Both the position numbers and the translations under genes were made by a program. From Porphyra umbilicalis (Eukaryota; Rhodophyta; Bangiophyceae; Bangiales; Bangiaceae): DNA of 64,000 nt. Of this stretch, positions 23,021-33,539 are shown piece by piece; the stretch's first letter is position 1, and the number at the start of each line of letters is the position of its first letter. The notes below the pieces were generated by a model. It worked only from the letters and a program-made list of their open reading frames with translations, did not search any database and was not told the origin of the DNA. The stretch spans positions 52,501 to 116,500 of the forward strand of contig KV918821.1 of NCBI GenBank assembly GCA_002049455.2, in the 5' to 3' direction.

Positions 23021-24287
23021 TGGCGCCGCTCCCAGCCCTGGCCGCCTCCCCCGCCCCTTGCCGCCGCCCCTGCCGCTGGCCCCCGCCCCCGCCTCGTGCC
23101 GCGACGCCCGCTGCTACGGACGCCCCGGCCGCTGCCTCTGCCCTGGGCCCTGGACGCGGCCCCCGCCACTGGCGCGGCCCTCGCCGCTGGCCGCTACCCC
23201 CCCTTCTGCCGCCGCCCCCGCCGCCGCCGTCGCCCCCGCCCCTGGCCGCAGCCCCCGCCGCCGCCGCCGCCCCTGCCCCTGGCCGCGGCCCCCGCCGCCG
23301 CCGCCGCCCCTGCCCCTGGCCGCGGCCCCCGCTGCTGGCGCCGCCCCCGCCCCTGGCCGCCTCCCCCGCCTCTTGCCGCCTCCCCTGCCGCTGTTGCCGC
23401 TCCCGCCGCTGGCCGCCACCACCCCTGCTGGCGCCGCCCCCGCCCCTGTCCACCTCTCCCGCCGCTGGCCGCCGCCCCCGCCGGCGGTCGGTGGCGCCGA
23501 CCCCTCGGCGGCAGGGCGGGCCGTCGGTGGCGGGTGGCGGGTGGCGGGTGTTGGGATGGGCGGTCCGCGGCCGTCGGGTGTGGGTGGGGCAGCTGGTGGT
23601 GGTTATTGGGTGGGAGCAGCCGGCTGCGGTAGCGGCCGGCGTCGGTGTAGTATGTTTGTTATACATTCGCCCATACATTGTCATGGGCCACGGCTACGTG
23701 TGCGCGGGGAGCTCACGGGTCTTTCAGGGAGGGCCTAGAGTGCAGTGGCAGTATGCCGCCTCCGCAGGCGACTCATACGCACGATTTTGGGGTGGCTGAG
23801 TTGGCTGAAAGGACACAATGCGCTGTGGCTATCCTACGACCGTCCTGGTGTGGCTTTTTAGCCTCTATCGAGTGTATGAGATGTAACAAAGCCAACGCAC
23901 ACAGATACTTGGCCAGCAGGCAGACAGGGCACCGTGGGGAGGTAGCGGCTTATCTGGCCGCTGTGAACTTGGACGGGCGAGAAAAGTAGGAAGGAGGCGT
24001 TTGTACACCTAGCGACCTATGTTTCCGTTCCCAGGACCCTTCAAAGCACCAGAAACAACTCTCTCTGAAAAAGTGGTGTTTTGGTCGAGTTCGTCCCAGA
24101 CATGGCGTATGCTCCTCCTTCTTGGACGAGATGGCAGCGTGTAACCCGGCGGTGACCAGACCATACCGTCTCCCACAAAAGTTGAACATAATGGGTAAAG
24201 GGTGCTTTAGGAGGTATGCAGTGTTTTTTTTTTTGCAAGAAAAGATGCAAAACTGTTATAGGCAGCAAGTGAAGCGCAGGGTCCCAA

Positions 24288-24530
24288 CCCACTGGATTGA
24301 ACAGTGTCAGAGAAAATACATGATCCACTGGTTTGGACAGTGTCAGTCTCGATCTGCCGAGTACACTGGATTTGAAACACTGTCAGAGGGGGTCCATTCA
24401 CACTGCTTGGTGGAGCCGTCTCCAGTCTCCTCTGCCTCCGTGCCCCCTCAGCTCGCTCCCGGGACGGCTGCGACTGCCGTCGTCAGTGCCTTTTCTGTCG
24501 TTTACACTGTGTCTGAAACACTATCAGAAG
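24288..24530. repeat. Three to four short repeats with CACTGG...CAGTGTCAG
   Basis: The unit CACTGG(A/T)TT(T)G..ACAGTGTCAG recurs from about 24290, 24326 and 24364, with a weaker copy near 24504. Within a unit CACTG and CAGTG can pair. Spacing is irregular. No gene is associated. Confidence 0.5.
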
Positions 24531-25452
24531 AGGCCATCTCCCCCCTACCCCCGTTCCCCGTCTCTGCCCCCCGGCACCGATCCTCTTTCGCTCACGACCA
24601 CGCTGACTCTCGAGTCCGCCGCCCCCCCCCCCATAAATACTGCTTCCCCAAACCGCCTCTGCCTTCCCTCCCCGCTGCTGCCTCCCCCCCATCCCCCAAC
24701 CATTTCCGCCGCCCCACCCATATTCGACGGCCGCGGACCACCCACCCCAACACCGACCGCCGCCACCCGCCAACCGCCACCGACGGCCCGCCCCCCTGCC
24801 GACGGCACACGCGCCGGCATCGCTGCCTCCGACCGCCGGCGAGGGCGGCGGCTAGCGACTGGGGCGGCGGCGACGGCTGGGGCGGCGCCAGCAGGGGGGG
24901 TGGCGGCCAGCAGCGGTGGCGGCGCCAGCGGCGGGAGCCGCAGCCAGAGGCGGGAGCGGTGGCAGCAGCGGGGGTGGCGGCCAGCGTGCCGTGTCGTCGC
25001 CGCCAGCCACGGCAGCCCAAGGCACCTCGGCAGGGCGTGCCTGTCAGGACTGGCCATTCTGTTCCAGGGGGAGTGGGGGGGGTGGCATGGGGAGGTCGCG
25101 ACAGCGAGGGGGTCGGTCCGCGGCAAACCGCCAGGCAGCCTCGGCAGTGACGGGGTGGCGTCACGGCGGCGGGGGCTCGACGCGGTAGCGCGGCCGGGCG
25201 GCGGGGGTTGGACGCGGCGCGCTGGTGCGGGCGCAGGTGGTGGAACGTCGTCAGCGCCAAGGCATTGGGCATGCAGACTTGGCCGTCGCTAACGCCGCCG
25301 CCACCCGCGATCCAACGCAACGTGGCCCCACCCGAGGCGTGGCTGTCAGCAATCGCCATCCTAAACAATCCCCCATACCTGTATCCAGATAAGAATGTAG
25401 GGTGCGCACCCTACATTTCTATCGTCCTTTAGAAATGTAGGCTGCCATTACC

Positions 25453-26040
25453 GGTGCTCCAACAAGTTCTCGTATTTGGCCTGGATGAAGTGAGATGTCT
25501 GTGACCGACAATTCAAATCTGAGAAACAATATTGCAGGCATCCCAATTTTGGCCGATGCGAACAGGAGCAGAAGCACTCATATGCTTTCAAACATTTCTA
25601 ATAACTCCGCACTTATCTCGCATTTGTCCACGCATGATTCGTGGCCAGTCGCAGAGTAAATTAAATTGGAACTACGGGTTTTGCAAGAGCCGGCGGTCGG
25701 CAACCCGACCGCCGTCGTGCCGACCGCTGTGCCGCACCCCCCCCCCCCCCACCATCCCCCGCCCGTGACAACCGCCGGCGCCGCGCGCCATGCCGATTGT
25801 GGAAATCCGTCGTCCCTCGGGCTTCACAGAGTGTCGCACGGAGGTACATGGCCGTGTCGTAGGGGTTTGGTTTTGTCTTCGGGGGGCGCGGGGATGCCGT
25901 GGTGGCGGGGGACGCGGCGGCCGGGGGCGGGGGGACACGTGGGTGCTCAGTACCTGGCGTGAGGCGCGATCAAAAAAATTGTGCTCTTTGTCTCTGTGTT
26001 GTTTAATCGTAAAATGTTGTTCCTCTCCCTTGTGTACGAT
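25453..26040. other. No recognisable gene
   Basis: Mixed sequence with a C-run near 25737-25750 and a GC-rich patch to 25940. The short frames lack motifs. Confidence 0.4.
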
Positions 26041-26043
26041 CTA

Positions 26044-26215
26044 TTGCTGTCTTCCCAAGTTTGGCCGAACCCGTCGATGTCAAGAAGGGTGATCAACCGT
26101 GCGACACTGTGTCTCTGCCATTCATTCAGCCGGACAAAATGGATCGGCCAATGGGCAGCTGACCCAGACCCAGCCTTGACTTCGACCACATCGGCCAAAA
26201 TTGGGAAGACAGCAA
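26044..26215. mobile_element. Small (172-bp) MITE-like hairpin with TTGCTG ends
   Basis: Left TTGCTGTCTTCCCAAGTTTG and right complement TTGCTGTCTTCCCAATTTTG form an imperfect inverted repeat that continues to about 40 bases (GGCCGA...GTCGA.GTCAAG). TA precedes the left end; AA follows the right, so the duplication is imperfect. It shares the TTGCTG terminus with the 4.5-kb element just to its right and the 400-bp MITEs. Confidence 0.55.
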
Positions 26216-26313
26216 AACGGGTGGAGATCATTGTCATGCAACAGTCTATGCTCCATGGTTGATATCTCCATGTGACCCCCCCTGCCTGTTTCGTTTCCAC
26301 TGTGTGGGTGTTA

Positions 26314-26343
26314 TTGCTGACCTCCAAAAAATGGCGGTTGCAG
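26314..26343 (+). repeat. Left terminal inverted repeat of the 4.5-kb element
   Basis: 30 bases, exact complement of 30828-30857. Preceded by TA. A second GGTTGCAG copy follows at 26351-26358. Confidence 0.9.
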
Positions 26344-26536
26344 AGTAAGCGGTTGCAGAGCATATCTGCAATGCACAACGATCTCTAATGAATGTTTAAG
26401 AGCTTTTAACGCTTTTCGCACTCTTCAAGTGCGGGCGTTCACACATAACTCCTCGTTTGCCGTCCCGACGACGTTCGAATTCCAATGGGGCCCCATTGGA
26501 CTTGCACCACACAAGCTGCGGTCGCCCACGGATACG

Positions 26537-27900
26537 ATGAGATCGAGGCCGATCCGCCGTCGTCCATCAATGCCAGGACCCGGATCACGACGCATCGTGG
26601 ACGCCCGACCACGAAGCGTGCTCGTCGTCAACGCCGTCACGTTTTTCACATCTCGAGCACATCCCACTGTGATGGAGACTCCGGCCCACGAATGTATGTG
26701 TCAGTGGATCCTCCTTCCTTATCTCATTGTGCGGCTGTATGACCTGATGTGCCGTTCCGACACGTCGGTGTCCTCGCTCATTTTTGCGCCGTGTGCTTCC
26801 TCTCGTTCCTGTATTGGTTTCATTGTTCTGAGGCTAACCTGTTCCTTTTTTGTTGAGCAGTGGAAGCGTCAGTGTCTCGTAAGTGTCGTGGATGCGCGTC
26901 GACTGATCACGATGCCCGACGATGCCCCATTATCAAGAAGCCCGTGCACGCGTGCGTTTGCAACAAGACCATTTGCACGACGTGCAGCACTGAGTGCGCC
27001 AAGTGTAACAAAAAGGGCCACGCTGAGTTCTCCGTCCTGGCACCCATCCCCGAGAAGGGCCCCCCTACTTTTGCGTGCCACAAGCTCGACATGGAGGAGC
27101 TGCAAGCTCACGTGCGCGTCCTCATGGAGGAGCTGCCGCTCACGGCCGCGCAGCAGAAGAGCCAGCGCTCGTCTGCGAAGCGGCGGCTGGCGGCGATTCG
27201 GTCTGCCTGCGCCTCGAGCGGCACGCAATTCGCAACCCACGCTGCGCAGACGAACTTGGTGGACCTGACGGGGCTGGGTGGCGCGTCGTCTTCTCCGAGC
27301 ACGAGGAAGGCGGAGGCGAGTGCAGCCGTGGCAATGGACGAGGGCGCGTCGCGCGTGGCGGCGCGCATTGTCGGTGCCTATGTGTCCGACACGACGCACT
27401 CTTCCGCCGCGGGGTCCGTGAATCCCCCTCCCGGTGTCGTTGCCGACGGCTTGCTTGCAGGCGACCGGGCGTCAACCTACACCCGCATCGACGCGGCGCT
27501 GTCGACGCAGCGGAAGAACACGCCTGCGCTGAACGCGGCGATGGGTCGCGTGTTGAAGAAGGTTGGCGTGTCGCGCGGCGGCGGCGCGATGACAGAGGTT
27601 CTTGGGTCTGCCAACCCGTTCTTCAAATGGACCAGGGCCCAGCTTCGTACGGCTGCAACCAAGTACACCCAGCAGACAGACCCGGTTATACTGACGCAGG
27701 TACGAGACACACTGACATTGTTTGCCATCAAGCCATTTTTTAACGGGGCGGGTGTGACGTCTGGAGCTTTGAATTGTGGTGAGGTGGAGGAGAATCTGGT
27801 GCAGTGTGCTCAAGAATCGGGGCTCGAGGCTCTGCCCGTTATTGCGGTTCTCAAGCAGTTCGTGCGCGAGCTTCGCATGGGCACTGTCAACGTCGAGTGA
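26537..27900 (+). CDS. Zinc-knuckle accessory protein of the 4.5-kb element (one predicted intron)
   Basis: Predicted exons 26537-26693 and 26861-27900, about 398 residues, stop TGA. Splicing is inferred because the main frame has no ATG before its Cys-rich start, and a polypyrimidine tract with CAG ends precisely there. The second exon opens with a CCHC zinc knuckle CRGCASTDHDARRC (CX2CX4HX4C), followed by a Cys-rich cluster CVCNKTICTTCSTECAKC and GH that could bind more zinc. The middle is Ala/Ser-rich; the C-terminal third (SANPFFKWTRAQLRTAATKY onward) is helical and ends VLKQFVRELRMGTV. It faces the transposase. It may help DNA or RNA binding during transposition. No family recognised beyond the knuckle. 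Confidence 0.65.
26694..26860 (+). other. Predicted spliceosomal intron (167 nt)
   Basis: 5' splice site GTATGT at 26694-26699, branch-like GCTAACC near 26833-26839, pyrimidine-rich CTGTTCCTTTTTTGTTGAG, then CAG ending at 26860. Phase matches on both sides (one base carried from exon 1). Confidence 0.65.
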
Positions 27901-28301
27901 CCGATGCATCTTTGTTCTTGACTTCCCGTGTTTGAGAACTTATCTTGCACTCGCCAAACAGACAGCCCCACAGGTCGAAAAGGAGAAAATTCCGCAGCGA
28001 TCGACCTCAACGGTCACCTCGCAGCAAGAAAGATCGAGCCATCCACGCACCATTGACCGCCGTGGAGACGACGGTTGTCCACACACCACTCGGAGGCCGG
28101 CGTGTAATGGGAGCCTCACCCGGACGGGAGCCGCGCTGCCAGATCCGCGGGCGGTCGTTAACTGCCGCCGCCGGTTGAACACGCGGAGCACCGCACGTGC
28201 CCGGCATCCAGCCCCGCCCCCCCCCCCCCCCCCCCCCCTGTCGCGGCCTCCTGCGATGCATGACTCCCGAGGAGCCCTCCGCGCAGCGGAGGGAAGCCGC
28301 A
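27901..28301. other. Spacer inside the 4.5-kb element with a C-run
   Basis: Holds no gene I can support. A run of about 22 C lies at 28217-28238, just before the tandem repeats. Confidence 0.5.
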
Positions 28302-29225
28302 CGGCGTCGCCGCTGTGGTTCGCCGCCGCCGCCGCCACCACGAGGCGGGCGGCGGCGCCGCGCGCGGCGAGCGGCGGGCGGCGACGGGCGGCGGCAAGGT
28401 CGGCGCGTTGGCGGCGGTCGCCGTCTCGCGGCTGAAGGGCCGCGCCGACACGCGCGTGTCGTCGTTTTGGGGGGGGGGGGCAGGACGCTGTTGGCGGGGG
28501 GTGCGCCGTCGCCGCCGGCCGCCGACCGCCACCCCACCGCCACCACGGCGGCAAGCCGCGCGGCGTCGCCGCTGTGGCTCGCCGCCGCCGCCGCCACCAC
28601 GAGGCGGGCGGCGGCGCCGCGCGCGGCGAGCGGCGGGCGGCGACGGGCGGCGGAAAGGTCGGCGCGTTGGCGGCGGTCGCGGTCTCGCGGCTGACGGGCC
28701 GCGCCGACACGCGCGTGTCGTCGTTTTGGGGGGGGGGGGCAGGACGCTGTTGGCGGGTGGTGCGCCGTCGCCGCCGGCCGCCGACCGCCACCCCACTGCC
28801 ACCACGGCGGCAAGCCGCGCGGCGTCGCCGCTGTGGCTCGCCGCCGCCGCCGCCACCACGAGGCGGGCGGCGGCGCCGCGCGCGGCGAGCGGCGGGCGGC
28901 GACGGGCGGCCGCAAGGTCGGCACGTTGGCGGCGGTCGCGGTCTCGCGGCTGACGGGCCGCGCCGACACGCGCGTGTCGTCGTCTTGGGAGGGGGGGCAG
29001 GACGCTGTTGGCGGGGGGTGCGCCGTCGCCGCCGGCCGCCGACCGCCACCCCACCGCCACCACGGCGGCAAGCCGCGCGGCGTCGCCGCTGTGGCTCGCC
29101 GCCGCCGCCGCCACCACGAGGCGGGCGGTGGCGCCGCGCGCAGCGAGCGGCGGGCGGCGACGGGCGGCGGTAATGTCGGCGCGTTGGCGGCCGTCGCGGT
29201 CGCGCGGCCGGCGGGCCGCGTCGAC
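28302..29225. repeat. 259-bp tandem repeat, three full copies and a partial one
   Basis: Copies start at 28302, 28561, 28820 and 29078, marked by CGGCGTCGCCGCTGTGG. Each full unit contains CACGAGGCGGGCGG, GACACGCGCGTGTCGTCG (a hairpin), a G-run and GACGCTGTTGGCGG. Copies differ by few bases. The last is shorter and more diverged. All six frames are open here because of composition and repetition, so long frames in this stretch are not evidence of genes. Confidence 0.92.
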
Positions 29226-29320
29226 TCGCGCGTGTTGTTCTTTTGCGGGGAATTGATGAGGAAGCTGTTTTTATTTTTTTTCTCCCGTCGTTTGTTGTGT
29301 TGCATGCCTTCTCGGGTGCT

Positions 29321-30343
29321 TCACTCGGGCGCGTACGTTGCGTATCGACCTACCGCCGCTTTGACGAAGCCAGCACACATCTCAGGTGTGATGTGGGGAA
29401 GCATTGAGGTGAGTGTCGAAAACGGCCACGCTGAGAACTGCTTGGATGTTACGTGGCGACGCAGCCAGCGTCTCCCAACAGAAAAGACATCCTCCACCGG
29501 GTTGAAGTCTGGACTGTACGGAGGCAAAAAACACACCATCACTCCCGCAGCCTCCAAGACCGCCACAGCCGCGTGGTCATGCACGCGGGCGTTGTCGAGG
29601 ATGAGCACGCAGTTTGGCTGTTGCGGGTCCCACGGAAGCGCGGGGTTGTACTCGTTCATGGCGGGCAGCACCGAGTTAATCAAAAACAGTAAAAAGTCAA
29701 CGGACGACTGCCCAGGGGGCGGCTTCGTCAGCTTCCAATCCACCAGCCCGCCGTGCGTCATGGCTACAATAAAGCTCGTCGCTACGCCTTTGGAAGCGTC
29801 GATGTAGCCCTCGGCGCGGGCGCCACGCAGCGCCCACGCCCACCTGCGGTTGGCCGCCCGGCCGCGGCGGTGCGCCTCGTCGATGTACACGCGACACTCC
29901 ATCGGGATGACCCACTGGGCGGCCACCCATGCGGCCCGCGCGGCCTCATTTCGTTGCCAAAAGTTGGTCTCGATGACCTTGCGCGTGATGCCGTTCGCTG
30001 CAAGGATTCGCCGCACCGACTCTGGGGACACCCGCACGTCGTCCGCCATCAGCTCCTGCACCTCGTTGACGAAGACGGTGGCCTCGTCGAGGAAGGCCTC
30101 CGGGTACGCCTTGACGGCAGCGCATACTGCACCACGGATGCCTGCGTGCTTGCGCACATTGTCCTCGCGCACTCCGCGGGTGTTCATGTGAGGGTGGATG
30201 TCCCCGTGAACGCGCTGGTACAGCAGAAAGCGCTCTGCAGACCGCAAAGGGATGCGTAGCTCAGCAGCCACGACGGCGACGGGCTTGTGGAGCTTAACCA
30301 CTTGGTAGACAACAGCCCGCCGAAGCTCGTCAGGAATCGTCAT
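29321..30343 (-). CDS. Tc1/mariner-IS630 type DDE transposase
   Basis: Excises and reinserts the element by cutting at its ends, into TA targets. The ATG at 30343 (MTIPDELRRAVVYQVV) gives 340 residues, the usual length; the frame is open further upstream but reads as non-coding there. The N-terminal part is a helix-turn-helix (LRRAVVYQVVKL...VAVVAAELRIPLRSAERFL). The catalytic core follows: Asp in CRVYIDEAHRRG, Asp in NCVLILDNARVHDH, and Glu in PPYSPDFNPVEDVFS, with 33 residues between the last two. Stop TGA at 29323-29321. No frameshift or in-frame stop. It lies within the TA-flanked inverted repeats of the element. Confidence 0.88.
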   Translation of the reverse strand: MTIPDELRRAVVYQVVKLHKPVAVVAAELRIPLRSAERFLLYQRVHGDIHPHMNTRGVREDNVRKHAGIRGAVCAAVKAYPEAFLDEATVFVNEVQELMADDVRVSPESVRRILAANGITRKVIETNFWQRNEAARAAWVAAQWVIPMECRVYIDEAHRRGRAANRRWAWALRGARAEGYIDASKGVATSFIVAMTHGGLVDWKLTKPPPGQSSVDFLLFLINSVLPAMNEYNPALPWDPQQPNCVLILDNARVHDHAAVAVLEAAGVMVCFLPPYSPDFNPVEDVFSVGRRWLRRHVTSKQFSAWPFSTLTSMLPHITPEMCAGFVKAAVGRYATYAPE

Positions 30344-30827
30344 CGTGGGCAGTCGGAGGGGGGATAAAGGGTCGAAGGGGATGGGGCAGGCGGGAAACGT
30401 CAGAAGCAGGAAGACACTGCGATGGTGACCCGCATCTGCCAAGTCAGAACCGCGGTCCAAGTGGGTATCGCTACCCAAGAAATCTCCCGATATCTGCAGA
30501 TCTCCATGTTTTTGTGCGGGATTCACCGCTATCGGCATGCTTTGCTCAGAGCGACGGGTTCGGAGGAGCAAAAATCTCACGGAATCTCCAGGAGGTTGCA
30601 GAGTGCTCCACACGGAGCCGTTTGCGGGCACAGATGGCCGCTGCAGAAAGCGCAACCCACGGCTAAACAGCACTGGGCACCAATTTCAACATTGATTGGA
30701 TTTAAAGTGTAGTTAACAAACAAGTTAGACTATCAATCAAGTCGTCTTATGTCTCTTTCAGTTAAAACTTAAGCCACTATAAAGTGTTTACCATCTTTCA
30801 AACACTTGCCTGCAGACTGCAACCACA
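30344..30827. other. Right non-coding end of the 4.5-kb element
   Basis: Probable upstream region of the transposase. Becomes AT-rich toward 30700-30790. Subterminal GGTTGCAG copies occur on the minus strand. Confidence 0.5.
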
Positions 30828-30857
30828 CTGCAACCGCCATTTTTTGGAGGTCAGCAA
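30828..30857 (-). repeat. Right terminal inverted repeat of the 4.5-kb element
   Basis: Exact complement of 26314-26343, followed by TA. Confidence 0.9.
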
Positions 30858-30859
30858 TA

Positions 30860-31332
30860 GCGTGTTCTGGTCTTGTCCGGCATTCCGGGTGTCGCTGGGT
30901 ATGGCTTGTGGCGGGCCGTACGGACGGCGGCGGTGGGGGCGGGAGGGCGTGAATCGTCAGATTCTATTTTACGTCGGATCGGGCCACGAAAAATGTACAG
31001 GCAGACGCGCCATTTTTTTCTTCACTCTACGGCCACTTTCCCCTTCAGTGGGAAGTCTTTCCCCGTCTTTAGTCGGGCTTGAGCAAGGAGCCCAACTGTT
31101 GCGACACTTGAAGGGGGGTACAGGGGCGTGGCGAGGACGAAGACAGCAACACGCGAGAAGCAACAGACAGCCAATCAGCGATTGAATTTGATGTGCGAGG
31201 ATCTAGCGCTTCAGCCAATCAACAGGTGCGGAACTATAAATAGGTCTTCTTCGGACAGACGGCATGTCCAGTGGCCCGACTAAGGTCGTTCTGGCCCCCC
31301 CTGCGCAGTGCATCTCGTTGCTGGATCCACTA
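30860..31332. other. No recognisable gene
   Basis: Short frames only. I see no repeats other than the elements on either side. Confidence 0.4.
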
Positions 31333-31730
31333 TTGCTGATCCCCGAATTTTGTCCTGGGGGACAGAGACAGAGACTGACTCTGAATAACAGCATTCTATT
31401 TGTCGAAAACGACAGTAAGAAGGCATCGAAGCCAATACAAGCCCGCATTCGATGCCAGGACCTTGCATCCAGCTGAACGCACTGTTTGTTGCCCCTTGAT
31501 GCGATGTTCTTGGCACGGAGCAAGCTGCCCATGCGAGATCTTGAGATTTTCTACTGTCTCCTTGCCAGAAGTGCAGACAAAAAGAGGAGCTGATGTCGAT
31601 TTCCAGGCTGGATGGGCGCATGTAAGCAATCAGGTGCACCAAGTCAGTCCCAGGGGCGTATCTGATTGGTGGAGAGAGTCGGTCCGCAAGTCAGTCTCTG
31701 TCCACCAGGACAAAATTCGGGGATCAGCAA
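31333..31730 (-). mobile_element. MITE copy 1 (398 bp, TA-flanked)
   Basis: Inverted ends TTGCTGATCCCCGAATTTTG... (23 bases, perfect), flanked by TA at 31331-31332 and 31731-31732. The interior matches copies 2 and 3 in reverse orientation, including GGCTTCGATGCCTTCTTACT, a TACTGTC-like segment and GCCTGGAAATC. No coding capacity. Confidence 0.92.
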
Positions 31731-31732
31731 TA

Positions 31733-32657
31733 CGAGCCTCGTTTTTCCCCGAATCGCTCGTACAAGCCTCCACCCCCGACGCCCGCGGCGGGGCTGTGGT
31801 GTGCCAATTACGGGCATGGGATTCATGTTTGTAGCGGTCCTTTGGGTGTACAAGCGTCAGCTATTCGCAGGGTCAGACATGCTGCCGAAGCCCCATGTTG
31901 AAGCAGAGCCTGGCCCTCGCCGTGCGGACCGACACCACACCGGGTACCCCCGCATTTTCCAGTACGCATGGTCCCTACGAAAGCCCGGTGTAGTACTACG
32001 GGGCCCCGTGCGGACGAGGACCACCGCAAGTGCGCCGGAGGCGCCGGGGGACGAGGCGACCGGCGGGGGGCGACGATACCAGCGGCGGTGGTTGTCAGCG
32101 GGACGGCCACGCGGATGCGGGGACGACGGGCCCGCCCCACTGCTCGGCCCGAGCCACCGGGGGAGCGTACCCGACCCGCCACACCGCGACCCGCGGGCCC
32201 CACGGGGGGCCGGGTTGGCGCGTCCGAGAGGGCGCTCCAGGCGCTGGCTGACCGGGCGCCACGCGGCGGGTGCAGCGCGTTGCGCGTGGGATTGTTACTC
32301 CCCCTCGTCTGTAATGATCGCTTTGGGGGACTTGACATGCATGGAGGGAATTATCTGCATTGGTTGGTGACGGCCCGGGTCAATTCCCAATTGGGGAAAT
32401 TGGACCCGGGCGACGGTTTCCGCCCTTTTTTGGACGAAGGGCGACGACGGTGGGAGGCACCGTCGTCACCGGCAAGTAAACCGTGTCTCGATGTCTTGGC
32501 GTTTCGATCGGCCCGACTTCCCGGACCTCGAGTCCCATAGCGGGTGTCGCGCGAGCGGCTAAGACGGCCGTTACTTCCCTCCTTCTGAGGTAACGCCCTA
32601 GATTGTGGTGCATCACCCGGCGTGCTGCGCTGTATCTGTCCGAGCTGAGGCGCATCA
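31733..32657. other. No convincing gene; GC-rich patch
   Basis: 31880-32300 is GC-rich with Arg/Pro/Ala frames on both strands. A minus-strand frame (32658-32380) starting MMRLSSDRYSAARRVMHHNL looks somewhat protein-like but has no recognised motif. Confidence 0.35.
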
Positions 32658-33053
32658 TGTGGTATTCATAACGTTAGTGCAATTACCAGTGTACTGAGAC
32701 CGACCGTAGCCAAGCAATAAAGCGAGTTCTATCGCCGTCGCGGCGAGGAAGAAGGCCCTGTTGATGAAGGGCATCCGATGGGGAGCCGGGTGGTGCCCAC
32801 GACGGCGACCCCGGACCCACGGTGATTTACTACAAACGAGGGCACCGGTCGATCGACCGTCCGATCACAAGCGATCGTAAAGAGTGCCGGCAGACAGATA
32901 AGACAGGCAAGCAAAGAAACAATAAAAAGTGAACAATCCAGAAGTAACCCCCCAACGGGCGTGCCACGGGCCAATTTGCACAATACATGAGCTTTGGCCC
33001 GTCAATGGCGCTACTCGTGGCCAATTGCCAATTGGGAGCAGAGATATACTACA
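32658..33053 (-). repeat. 3' LTR of the minus-strand element
   Basis: Shares long blocks with 35911-36310, for example GAGACCGACCGTAGCCAAGC, GGTGGTGCCCACGACGGCGA and ACAGATAAGACAGGCAAGCA. Confidence 0.8.
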
Positions 33054-33512
33054 TACCTCCAACGCGAGATTCGAACCGTCCCGATGGGATCCGAAAATGG
33101 TGGAACCCGATTGGGCGATCGCGGACTCTTACGGGCCCGCGCGGGCGTAACCGCCCGGGCGGCGGGAGTCACGAAGGGGCGCCGATCCGTCCCGATCTGG
33201 AAGGGGTGGCGGTTCGCCGGCTTCGGCCGCAATTGTCCGATCACGCACGCGCGTGCGTGCGTGGCGGGCAGCTTGATCTGCGGGTCAGATCGACGCTTAC
33301 GCGTAGGCATGCCCGCGCAGGCGGTTCCATGCGTGTGGGTACGTGGGTGCGGGGGCGGGTGCGGGCGTCAGGGTCAAGACCCGTGTTCGCGGCGGCGCGT
33401 CGAGCAGCACGTGCTGGAGTGACCATCGTCGGTGCGGTGTGGCGCCAGCTTCGTCGGGATTTGACTACCCCGGCGACAAGGCGAAAGCCGTGACGCGGGT
33501 TCATGTTAGCGA

Positions 33513-33539
33513 GGGGGGGGGGGGGGGGGGGGGGGGGGG
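33513..33539 (+). repeat. Poly-G run of 27
   Basis: Uninterrupted G. Length is likely to vary and to be error-prone in sequencing. Confidence 0.95.

Larger units (their letters stand above)
21813..25452. mobile_element. Candidate foldback/inverted-repeat element enclosing CCG-rich DNA
   Basis: A perfect 19-bp inverted repeat, GGTAATGGCAGCCTACATT, marks 21813-21831 and 25434-25452. Inside each end are hairpins built from the same word: CCTACATTGAAGG/CCTTCAATGTAGG at 21824-21855, and a perfect 24-nt palindrome centred on GTGCGCAC at 25394-25417. The 7-mer CAACAAG lies exactly seven bases outside each repeat (21799-21805 and 25460-25466) and could be a target duplication. No transposase is evident inside. 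It might instead be two separate small elements. Confidence 0.45.
26314..30857. mobile_element. 4.5-kb Tc1/mariner/IS630-like element with two convergent genes
   Basis: The ends at 26314-26343 and 30828-30857 form a perfect 30-bp inverted repeat beginning TTGCTGACCTCCAAAAAATG, flanked by TA on both sides (26312-26313 and 30858-30859). Just inside, GGTTGCAG recurs in both ends, as expected for subterminal transposase-binding repeats. The minus strand carries a DDE transposase at the right. The plus strand carries a spliced zinc-knuckle gene at the left. A 259-bp tandem repeat separates them. Both genes look intact, so this copy may have been active recently. Confidence 0.88.

Noticed and set aside
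21830-23800. Frames of about 600 codons on both strands (poly-Pro, poly-Ala, poly-Arg, poly-Gly)
   Set aside because: They arise because CCG repeats have no stop in any frame. No non-repetitive protein sequence or conserved motif.
28000-29300. Overlapping frames up to 430 codons on both strands
   Set aside because: They follow the 259-bp tandem repeat in all frames and have no conserved blocks.
33060-33085. Possible tRNA on the minus strand (GGTTCGAATC-like T-arm)
   Set aside because: The T-stem does not pair and no anticodon or D arm is found at the right spacing.
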